A DNA stretch of 13,279 bases from Chloroflexi bacterium UBA4733 (GTDB lineage Bacteria; Chloroflexota; UBA4733), in contig DHIZ01000065.1 of assembly GCA_002404055.1 (NCBI GenBank), positions 1 through 13,279 on the forward strand. The letters run 5' to 3'. Positions 1 to 5,769 of this stretch are shown here, in pieces (within the stretch, counting starts at the first letter, position 1; the number at the start of each line of letters is the position of its first letter). The translations under genes and the position numbers were made by a program. The notes beneath the pieces are model-generated. The model did not search any database, had not been told where the DNA came from, and saw only the letters and a list, made by a program, of their open reading frames with translations.

Positions 1-27
1 ATCACACTGCGAAATCCAGACTAAGAG
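1..27. repeat. Left half of terminal inverted repeat
   Basis: The first 22 bases (beginning ATCACACTGC) are the exact reverse complement of the last 22 bases of the window. After one mismatch at position 23, four more bases match. The same sequence therefore points outward at both ends. The simplest reading is that both ends enter copies of one dispersed repeat lying outside the window; true ends of a mobile element are the alternative. The stop codon of the short reading frame at 2-304 lies inside this repeat. Confidence 0.85.
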
Positions 28-304
28 GCAGGGGCAACGCCACAAAAGGCCACCGGGGACCATCGCCTCGCAGCAGATCGCGGCGAGCCAGCGCTGTGCC
101 TGCTGGTAGACGGCCGGCCGGACTGGGAAGTCGTAGGGCAGCAAACGCCAGGGGTATGCCGCGCACGCCGTCTAACGCAAGGATAAGGTCGCCCGCAGAT
201 CGTGTGCCTCCGGGGGCCACCGGAGCCATCAGGGTTGGGTAGAACGCAACGACGGCCCGCGCGACGTCGCGGACGTCGGTCGGATAGGTGTTGGCATCTC
301 GCAT
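2..304 (-). pseudogene. Possible C-terminal remnant of an SDR/epimerase-like protein
   Basis: A 100-codon minus-strand frame. Its first part reads YPTDVRDVARAVVAF, followed by PGGTRSAGDL and LILALDGVRG. This resembles the C-terminal half of atypical short-chain dehydrogenases (NAD-dependent epimerase or dihydroflavonol-reductase type), where a (V)DVRDVARA motif precedes a GG-x-(F/Y)-x-x-(S/A)GD segment. A later DLLR...RWPF stretch could match the usual C-terminal part. No Rossmann glycine motif or YxxxK lies upstream; the frame instead runs back into the hairpin repeats. The ATG at 304 has a purine-rich GGAGG about 13 nt upstream, which is far. The last residues and the TGA stop (positions 4-2) come from the terminal repeat, so the original C-terminus may have been replaced. 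It could also be a chance frame in GC-rich DNA. The family assignment is by eye and tentative. Confidence 0.3.
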
Positions 305-327
305 GCCCCCATGGCCTCCCCCGACCG

Positions 328-413
328 CTAGAGCGCCGGTCCACTGCTTGCGTCTGCAATCCCACCCTACGCTAAAGCGTAGGGCTACGTTAACAAAGGA
401 CGCTGAAGCGCCC
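328..413 (+). repeat. REP-like hairpin unit, left copy
   Basis: The unit starts with CTAGAGCGCCGGTCCACT (328-345). A perfect hairpin follows: CCCTACGC (365-372), loop TAAA, GCGTAGGG (377-384). Then comes GGGCTACGTTAACAAAG (382-398) and a second hairpin at 398-413 with loop TGAA and one mismatched pair. The unit is repeated in reverse at 472-556 with nearly identical internal spacing. It lies between genes and has no coding signal. It resembles REP/BIME-type palindromic repeats, but no REP-associated Y1 transposase is seen in the window. Confidence 0.75.
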
Positions 414-471
414 TGGGATACTCCCCGACGGCCACCGCCGTGCGAAAACGCGCCGCCGAACCGGACTTGTA

Positions 472-556
472 GCGTCGTTTACGGCGCTTTGTTAACGTAG
501 CCCGCCCTTTTAAGGGCGGGTGAACGGCGGCTGCGAATAGTGGACCGGCGCTCTAG
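472..556 (-). repeat. REP-like hairpin unit, inverted right copy
   Basis: Read on the minus strand this copies the unit at 328-413. The 18-base block at 539-556 is the exact reverse complement of 328-345, and the 17-base block at 487-503 is the exact reverse complement of 382-398. The spacers between blocks are 35 and 36 nt. The hairpin between the blocks (501-520, CCCGCCCTT pairing with AAGGGCGGG) has a different stem sequence from the left copy but the same position. A second hairpin lies at 472-487 with a TTTA loop (TAAA on the minus strand). The two copies are separated by 58 nt (414-471). Confidence 0.75.
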
Positions 557-769
557 AGGTTCATGACACGCTCTAGAACCTGCGGAACTCGTACCAGGAG
601 CGGTAGCCCCGCCGGCGGCGAGCAGTGTCACGAACGGCAACGGCGCCGCCTCACCCCATGGACTGGGGCAGCGACCCCTCGGGGAGTTCGCCAGTGGTGA
701 CAACTTCGGGGCGTACGCGAACGATGCTGTCCGGAAACCGCGAATCGCACAACCGTCTCAAACAGCCCG
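557..769. other. Gene-free stretch downstream of glpD
   Basis: No convincing gene. It contains two copies of CGCTCTAGA in direct orientation (549-557 and 569-577, the first overlapping the repeat unit), a weak inverted repeat AGGTTC/GAACCT (557-562 and 576-581), and two short GC hairpins, CCCCA-TGGAC-TGGGG (654-668) and CCCC-TC-GGGG (675-684). None has a T tract on the glpD transcript side, so I do not call a rho-independent terminator. Confidence 0.5.
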
Positions 770-2425
770 TCAACTCCAGGTGTGGCCGGACGCCTCAGCT
801 TGATAGGCAGCGAGTTGCCTTTGCTGTTCGGAAGCGTCCCAGCCCAACAGTGCGCCAACCTGTGCAACCACTGCCGGAGCAACTGCCAGGGTGGCGCGCG
901 GGGCAAGCAGCGTCATGCCCAGGCGACGGGTTAAGACGTCGCCCAGGGTCACTGCTAACTCGCGCTCGACAGCGTACGCCACCTCGGCCCCTATCACGGG
1001 CAGGTCGGGCACCAACCGTTCCGCGAGTTCCGGCTGCGCCGCGGCCCGGGCGCCGATGGTTGCGGCGCCAGCGCCGTAACTGGCGATCAAATGCTCCGCC
1101 ACGTCGCGTGAGAAGGAACCGCGCAACTCGCGCATGAGCTGTTGGCGCGCCAGTTCGCCCGCCTCAGCGCGCGGAAAGCCGCCAAGCGGTACCTCCTCTG
1201 TTCGGCAGGGTGGCGCGGCCTTCAGGGCGCCATCCTGCTGGAGCAAGGTGACAACCTTATCCACGACCTTCTCTGCCATATGGCGGTACGTCGTCAACTT
1301 GCCGCCGACGATGGCGATGACACCGGAGTTGGTGACGGTGATGCGATCCTCGCGGGAAACGGCGTCGGCAGCGCCGGCCCGGGCGTTGATGAGCGGGCGT
1401 AAGCCGGCTTGCACGCCCAGCACGTCCGCCTCCGTTGCCCGCATGGACGGCGCAGCGGCATTGACGACCTGCAGCAGATAGCGCACATCGGCTGGAGTTA
1501 CCGGGGGGTCCGCCAGGTTGCCGGTATAGGCAGTGTCCGTCGTGCCAATGAGGGTGCGCCCTTTCCAGGGCGCCACGAAGACGTAGCGACCGTCTCTGGG
1601 GTGGCGCAGCAGCAAGGCGCCCTTATCACCGAAGGGCAGCCGCGGCAGGATCAGGTGGACGCCCTTGGCCGGCCGCACCAGTGGCCGGTGGGTCGCCACG
1701 TCTCGCCCGAGCAAGGTGTCGACCCAGACGCCGCTGGCCAGCACCACACGGCGGGCATTGATCGTGAACTCCTCGCCAGCAAGCACGTCGCGGCAGCGCA
1801 GTTGGTCGACGTGGCCGTTCCCGGCGAAGCCGACGGCCTCACAGTGGTTGGCGGCAACGGCGCCATAGCGGAGGGCCTCTTCCAGGACCGTGATGGTGAG
1901 ACGGACATCGTCGGTCTGGCCATCGTAATAGACAAGGCCGCCGCTGTAGTGGGCGCCGCGCAGCACCGGGAACCATTGGTACAGTTCGTCGTGGCTGAGG
2001 CCGTGGTGGTTGCGGACGTTCTTAAAGCTCGCCAGGACATCATAGGCGGTGAGCGCCGCGGTCATCACGAAGCGGTCGCGGAGACCGGTCAAGGGGACGA
2101 CGAAGGGCAGGGCGTGAACGAGTTGGGGGGCCAGGTGCAGCAGGTGGCGGCGTTCGATGCTGGCATCGCGCGTGACCCCGGGCTGCCCCCGGGCCATGTA
2201 GCGCAGGCCGCCGTGGATGAGTTTGGTGGTGCGGCTACTCGTTCCTGCTGCGAAATCCAGCCGCTCAACTAAGGCGACACGCAGGCCCCGCGTGGCGGCG
2301 TCCAGGGCGATGCCGACGCCGGTGATGCCGCCGCCAACGACGGCCACGTCAAACTGCTGCGACGCCAGACGGGCCAACTGCTCCAGACGACTCACGGCGC
2401 TGGGAAACGTTGCCTGCACGGTCAA
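770..2425 (-). CDS. glpD: Glycerol-3-phosphate dehydrogenase, FAD-dependent
   Basis: 551 residues, the usual length for aerobic GlpD. It oxidises sn-glycerol-3-phosphate to dihydroxyacetone phosphate and passes electrons through FAD to the membrane quinone pool. Visible features are the N-terminal FAD-binding motif GGGITG (31-36) followed by an acidic strand end VALVE (50-54), the family block RLDFAAGTSSRTTKLIHGG (55-73), and late motifs GLRPL and GGKLTTYRHMAE typical of the DAO/GlpD fold. The last 110 or so residues form the C-terminal GlpD domain. The start is TTG at 2425-2423, inside the four-base overlap TTGA with the cmk stop; AAGGGGG (2436-2430) sits 4 nt upstream. The in-frame GTG at 2419 is an alternative. 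It is the last gene of the dac-rluB-cmk-glpD operon and is probably translationally coupled to cmk. Confidence 0.95.
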   Translation of the reverse strand: MTVQATFPSAVSRLEQLARLASQQFDVAVVGGGITGVGIALDAATRGLRVALVERLDFAAGTSSRTTKLIHGGLRYMARGQPGVTRDASIERRHLLHLAPQLVHALPFVVPLTGLRDRFVMTAALTAYDVLASFKNVRNHHGLSHDELYQWFPVLRGAHYSGGLVYYDGQTDDVRLTITVLEEALRYGAVAANHCEAVGFAGNGHVDQLRCRDVLAGEEFTINARRVVLASGVWVDTLLGRDVATHRPLVRPAKGVHLILPRLPFGDKGALLLRHPRDGRYVFVAPWKGRTLIGTTDTAYTGNLADPPVTPADVRYLLQVVNAAAPSMRATEADVLGVQAGLRPLINARAGAADAVSREDRITVTNSGVIAIVGGKLTTYRHMAEKVVDKVVTLLQQDGALKAAPPCRTEEVPLGGFPRAEAGELARQQLMRELRGSFSRDVAEHLIASYGAGAATIGARAAAQPELAERLVPDLPVIGAEVAYAVERELAVTLGDVLTRRLGMTLLAPRATLAVAPAVVAQVGALLGWDASEQQRQLAAYQAEASGHTWS

Positions 2426-3108
2426 TCCGCCCCCTTACGAGCCAGGGCCAGGATCGTGGCCACGACCTCGTCCACAGTCATACCCGTAGAATCCAGCATG
2501 TGGGCATCGTCAGCCGGCCTGAGCGGCGACGCCTCCCGCCCGCTATCCAGCTCATCGCGCGCCGTGATGGCTGCGCGCAGCGCCGCCTCGTCCACTGCTT
2601 CACCCCGCGCCCGCAGTTCCTCCGCACGCCGGCGCACCCGCTCCTCCAGGCTGGCCACCAGAAAGATCTTCAGGTCGGCCCGGGGCAGCACCACCGTACC
2701 GATGTCGCGTCCGGCCAGCACGCAGCAACCGCGCGCCGCCAGCAGCGCCTGGGCCTCGACCATCTCGTGGCGAACGGCGGGCCAGGCCGACAATGTTGAC
2801 ACGCTTTCGGTCACCACCGGGTTGCGGATTTGCCAGGTGACGTCCTCACCGGCAGCCAGCACCGTGTAGGGGCGGCCGTCGGCTACACCATCCGGCAGGA
2901 TATCAATCGCCGCCTGCTGCGCCAGTTCGACCAGCGCCGTCTCGTCGGTCAGCGCGACGTTGCGCAGCAAGGCCAGGTAGGTCAAGGCCCGATACATGGC
3001 GCCGGTATCGAGGAACAGGTAGTCCAACTCCCGAGCCACCCCCATGCCGACAACCGTTTTGCCGGCGCCGGCCGGACCATCAAGGGCGATCGTCGCTGCG
3101 ACCGGCAC
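2422..3108 (-). CDS. cmk: (d)CMP kinase
   Basis: Cytidylate kinase, which phosphorylates CMP and dCMP with ATP in the cytoplasm. With the GTG start chosen here it has 228 residues, the usual length. The P-loop is GPAGAGKT (11-18), followed by LDTGAMYRA, RNPVVTESVSTLS, the GRDIGTVVLP block, an FLVASLEERVRRR helix, DSGREASPLRPADDA and the C-terminal DSTGM. A longer frame begins at TTG 3144, but the GTG at 3108 has GGGGAG 4 nt upstream and the family normally starts just before the first beta strand. The gene overlaps the end of rluB by 29 bp and its TGA shares four bases with the glpD start. The P-loop ends KT rather than the commoner KS, a conservative change. Confidence 0.94.
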   Translation of the reverse strand: MPVAATIALDGPAGAGKTVVGMGVARELDYLFLDTGAMYRALTYLALLRNVALTDETALVELAQQAAIDILPDGVADGRPYTVLAAGEDVTWQIRNPVVTESVSTLSAWPAVRHEMVEAQALLAARGCCVLAGRDIGTVVLPRADLKIFLVASLEERVRRRAEELRARGEAVDEAALRAAITARDELDSGREASPLRPADDAHMLDSTGMTVDEVVATILALARKGAD

Positions 3109-3850
3109 GTTTCTCCCCGTTCTCACCGGCTTCCGCCGAGGCAAGCATCCGTCGCAGCCATGCTACCTCCTCCGAGTCGAGTGTGTGCCAGGCGCCGGCC
3201 GGCAGCCGGTCCAGGTGGAGCGGACCCAGGCGGACGCGTACCAATCGATCGACGGGCAGCCCCACGACGGCCAGCATCCGCCGCACCTGGCGGTTACGGC
3301 CCTCGTGCAGAATGACCGAGAGGATCGCACCATCCGGTCCGCGACTCACTTCCTGCACGCGGGCAGGGGCGGTTGGGCCGTCCTCCAGCACCACGCCGGC
3401 CGCCAGTTGGCGCAACTGCTCTGCCGTCGGCTGCGCTGTCCAGACGTGGTACTCCTTCTCCAGCCCGAAGCGCGGATGCGTCATACGGTACGCCGTGTCG
3501 CCGTCGTTGGTCAGCAGCAGCAGCCCTTCGCTCTCGCGATCCAGGCGGCCGACTGGAAACAGCCGCGGTCCAGGTGGCAGGAGATCGAACACCGTCGCCC
3601 GCCCCTGCGGGTCGGCTGCCGTCGTGACGTAGCCAACCGGCTTGTGCAGCACCACGTACTGCAGCGACGCCATGCCGCGCAGCAGTTGCCCATCCACTTC
3701 AATGCGCTGCTGCGCGGTCGCGCGTGTGCCCAGCGTCGTGACCACCTGCCCATCCACACGCACCCGGCCGCTGGTGATGAGCGCTTCGCTCTGGCGCCGC
3801 GAGGCCACACCGGCGGCAGCCAGCAACTTCTGGAGGCGTTCAGCGGTCAT
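3080..3850 (-). CDS. rluB: RluB/RsuA-family pseudouridine synthase
   Basis: 256 residues. It isomerises a uridine in rRNA to pseudouridine; RluB-type members act on 23S rRNA and RsuA on 16S, and the site cannot be decided by eye. An N-terminal S4 RNA-binding domain (about 3-50, RLQKLLAAAGVASRRQSEAL) precedes the catalytic domain, with HKPVGYVTT (69-77), the catalytic block GRLDRESEGLLLLTNDGD (Asp104) and the C-terminal motif HEGRNRQVRRML. The LLLLTNDG version resembles Bacillus-type RluB more than E. coli RsuA. The ATG at 3850 has GAGGT 6 nt upstream. It lies 18 bp after the carboxypeptidase gene and overlaps the cmk start; this pairing with cmk and a dac gene is common in Gram-positive bacteria and Chloroflexota. 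Confidence 0.9.
   Translation of the reverse strand: MTAERLQKLLAAAGVASRRQSEALITSGRVRVDGQVVTTLGTRATAQQRIEVDGQLLRGMASLQYVVLHKPVGYVTTAADPQGRATVFDLLPPGPRLFPVGRLDRESEGLLLLTNDGDTAYRMTHPRFGLEKEYHVWTAQPTAEQLRQLAAGVVLEDGPTAPARVQEVSRGPDGAILSVILHEGRNRQVRRMLAVVGLPVDRLVRVRLGPLHLDRLPAGAWHTLDSEEVAWLRRMLASAEAGENGEKRAGRSDDRP
3113..3118 (-). promoter_or_regulatory. Ribosome binding site that sets the cmk start
   Basis: GGGGAG on the minus strand, 4 nt before the GTG at 3108-3106. It lies inside the end of rluB and supports the 228-residue form of Cmk over the TTG start at 3144. Confidence 0.6.
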
Positions 3851-3868
3851 GGGGGGACCTCAACCCCT

Positions 3869-4990
3869 TCATCCCCGTATCCCTACAACGTCTGCGTGCC
3901 CTACCATCTGGTCGCCCAGCCACCAATCGGCCGTCCCCACCTTCTGCGGGTGCATGGACTGTACCTCCGCACCGAGCGTGGGATCGACGTGGAGTTCCAA
4001 CTGCACCTGATCGGCGGCCCAGGCCGGTACAGGAATGCCGGTGTAGTGTTCGGCTTCCAGGTCGACGGCGCCGCTGTCGAGGGTGGCGAGGGGCGGCAGT
4101 TGCGGGTTCAGCCAGCGCCAGTTAGCCCAGCCCATGTCCAGGAGGGCACGGGCGTCAGCGTAGCGATCGGTGCTCCCCAGGATGACGGCGATCATCTGGT
4201 GGCCGTCGCGCAGGTCGGCCGCAACCAGGTTCTCCCCGGCGGCGGCCGTCGTGCCGGTCTTGATGCCGTCGGCGCCGGGATAGGTACCCAGCAGTTGGTT
4301 GAGATTATGCAGATCGAAAAGTACCTGCCCATTCGGAGCGCGGATTACTTCCTGGCGCGTCTGCACGATGCCGGCCAGCACCGGGTCCCGCAGCACGGCC
4401 TGTCCGAGTGTGGCGAGATCGAGGGCTGTGGAGTAATGTCCGGCCTCGTCCAGCCCATGCGGATTGAGGAAGTGCGTGCCGGTCAAGCCCATCGCCTGAG
4501 CATGCACGTTCATCTGGACGACGAAGGCGGCCACGGAGCCGGAGGTACCCTGAGCGAGCGCCACGGCGGCATCGTTGCCGGAGGGGAGGATGAGGCCATA
4601 CAGCAATTGGCCGACGGTAAGCCGTTGACCGGTCTGCACGTCCATACGGGAGCCAGGTGTGCCGGCAGCGAGCGAGGAGATGACGACGACGCTGCTCAGC
4701 GGGTCATCGGCTCGCACGACCAACGCGGTCATCATCTTGGTGAGGCTGGCGGGCGCGCGGCGTTCGCCCGGCTGCCGGGTCCAGAGCAGGGTGCTGCTGG
4801 CGTCATCCATGAGGAGCGCGCTGGCCGCGCTGATGCTGGGCGGCTTCTCCTGCTGCAACAGCGCCAGTTCCGGCGGACCGATGGCTGGTCCGCCGCTGTC
4901 GCTGCCGGTAAACTGGGGCGAACCCCAGGCGCACAGCGACAATAGCAGTAGGACCAGTGGCGGCAGTGAACAGCAGCAACGGCGTAGCAT
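3869..4990 (-). CDS. D-alanyl-D-alanine carboxypeptidase (low-molecular-weight PBP, peptidase S11)
   Basis: 373 residues. The enzyme removes the terminal D-Ala from peptidoglycan pentapeptides outside the membrane. An N-terminal hydrophobic signal segment (about 9-23, PPLVLLLLSLCAWG) follows two arginines. The three active-site motifs of the penicillin-binding fold are all present and well spaced: SLTK (82-85, nucleophile Ser82), SGN (137-139) and KTG (244-246). NPHGLDEAGHYS is also typical of S11 peptidases. The C-terminal part after about 290 is shorter and less recognisable than the DacA/DacF beta domain, and no clear C-terminal amphipathic anchor is seen. It is first in the minus-strand operon. 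The ATG at 4990 lacks a strong Shine-Dalgarno sequence; only GGTG is seen nearby. The dacA/dacF distinction is not resolved. Confidence 0.92.
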   Translation of the reverse strand: MLRRCCCSLPPLVLLLLSLCAWGSPQFTGSDSGGPAIGPPELALLQQEKPPSISAASALLMDDASSTLLWTRQPGERRAPASLTKMMTALVVRADDPLSSVVVISSLAAGTPGSRMDVQTGQRLTVGQLLYGLILPSGNDAAVALAQGTSGSVAAFVVQMNVHAQAMGLTGTHFLNPHGLDEAGHYSTALDLATLGQAVLRDPVLAGIVQTRQEVIRAPNGQVLFDLHNLNQLLGTYPGADGIKTGTTAAAGENLVAADLRDGHQMIAVILGSTDRYADARALLDMGWANWRWLNPQLPPLATLDSGAVDLEAEHYTGIPVPAWAADQVQLELHVDPTLGAEVQSMHPQKVGTADWWLGDQMVGHADVVGIRG

Positions 4991-5040
4991 GACGGCACCA
5001 GTGTACCGGGCGATACGCTGCCCCGAAGTATGGAGATGAT
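4991..5040. promoter_or_regulatory. Divergent intergenic region, probable back-to-back promoters
   Basis: Only 50 bp separate the divergent start codons of the carboxypeptidase and cyclophilin genes, so both promoters must lie here or reach into the coding ends. TACACT (5010-5005 on the minus strand) is a possible -10 for the operon to the left but has no good -35. GGAG (5032-5035) is the cyclophilin ribosome binding site. The promoters are inferred from layout more than from sequence. Confidence 0.35.
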
Positions 5041-5724
5041 ATGCGGCAATGGCGCCCGACGATCCTGGGGGCAGTAGCTCTCATTCTGCTGGCAGGCTGT
5101 GGCCAACCGGCGGCCACGGCGGCCGGCACCGCCAACCCGGCGGCAGTCCAGGCAGCCTGCGGCGCTGGTACGCCGACGGGGACACCCCAGCGCACCTACA
5201 GCGCCCCACCAGCAATGCAGGTCGACCCCAAAAAGCAGTACACGGCGACCATCCAGACGCAGTACGGCAATATCGTCATCCAGTTGCTACCCCCGCAGGC
5301 GCCGGTGACGGTCAATAACTTCGTATTCCTCGCCTGCCACGGCTTCTACGACGGGCTCATCTTCCATCGCGTCGTGCCGGGCTTCGTGATCCAGGGGGGC
5401 GACCCGAAGGGTACCGGTGCGGGGGGACCGGGGTATAGCTTCAAGGACGAACTGCCGTCCAGTTCCAGCGTGTATACTGCCGGGGCCGTGGCGATGGCCA
5501 ACTCTGGTCCAAACACCAATGGCAGCCAGTTCTTTATTTGCACAGCGAGCGACACGTCGCTGCCGCCAAATTACACCTACTTCGGGAAAGTGGTACAGGG
5601 GATGGACGCTGTGACGGCCATCAGCAAGGTGACATTGAAAGCCGATCCGGCGGACCCCTCGGGCACGAAGTCACTTCCCGTGACGCCGGTGGTGATGCAA
5701 CATGTGACGATCCAGGCACAATAG
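5041..5724 (+). CDS. Cyclophilin-type peptidylprolyl isomerase, lipoprotein
   Basis: 227 residues. It interconverts cis and trans prolyl bonds and probably assists folding of exported proteins at the outer face of the membrane. The N-terminus (MRQWRPTILGAVALILLAGC) is a lipoprotein signal with lipobox LAGC and Cys20 as the lipidated residue. A low-complexity Ala/Thr/Gly/Pro spacer (21-60) leads to the cyclophilin domain (about 65-226). This shows FHRVVPGFVIQGGDP (108-122) with Arg110, Phe115 and Gln118 matching the catalytic Arg-Phe-Gln of the family, then GTGAGGPGY and AMANSGPNTNGSQFFI. The tryptophan that confers cyclosporin sensitivity in human CypA is not seen; YTYFGKVVQGMD occupies that area. 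ATG at 5041 with GGAG 5 nt upstream. It leads the plus-strand run, 45 bp before the next gene. Confidence 0.93.
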   Translation: MRQWRPTILGAVALILLAGCGQPAATAAGTANPAAVQAACGAGTPTGTPQRTYSAPPAMQVDPKKQYTATIQTQYGNIVIQLLPPQAPVTVNNFVFLACHGFYDGLIFHRVVPGFVIQGGDPKGTGAGGPGYSFKDELPSSSSVYTAGAVAMANSGPNTNGSQFFICTASDTSLPPNYTYFGKVVQGMDAVTAISKVTLKADPADPSGTKSLPVTPVVMQHVTIQAQ

Positions 5725-5754
5725 GATCGGTAGGCGACCGCCGTGTCGCTATCG

Positions 5755-5760
5755 AAGGAG
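5755..5760 (+). promoter_or_regulatory. Ribosome binding site that sets the propeller-protein start
   Basis: AAGGAG, 9 nt before the ATG at 5770. It lies inside the extension that would be coded if the in-frame GTG at 5743 were the start, and so argues for the ATG. Confidence 0.6.
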
Positions 5761-5769
5761 AGGGACACT

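Noticed and set aside
328..556. A CRISPR array
   Set aside because: There are only two units, in inverted and not direct orientation, with no regular spacers and no cas genes in the window.
654..684. A rho-independent terminator for the glpD operon
   Set aside because: Two short GC hairpins exist but neither is followed by a run of T on the minus-strand transcript.
479..703. A 74-codon minus-strand frame downstream of glpD
   Set aside because: Its end is a translation of the repeat unit (GYVNKAP) and the rest is low complexity; there is no Shine-Dalgarno sequence worth noting.
2247..2259. A 13-base match (CTGCGAAATCCAG) to the terminal repeat inside glpD
   Set aside because: Here the bases encode the conserved LDFA part of GlpD in frame, so the match is most likely chance and not a repeat insertion.
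1409..2272. A 287-codon plus-strand frame inside glpD
   Set aside because: It is fully antisense to conserved GlpD sequence and shows no motif of its own.
3109..3144. A longer cmk start at TTG 3144
   Set aside because: The added 12 residues are basic and unlike the family, while GTG 3108 has a well-placed ribosome binding site and gives the normal length.
3044..4945. A 633-codon open frame on the plus strand opposite rluB and the carboxypeptidase gene
   Set aside because: It lies antisense to two clearly recognisable genes with intact catalytic motifs. Long antisense frames are expected in DNA this rich in GC, and its translation shows no family motif.
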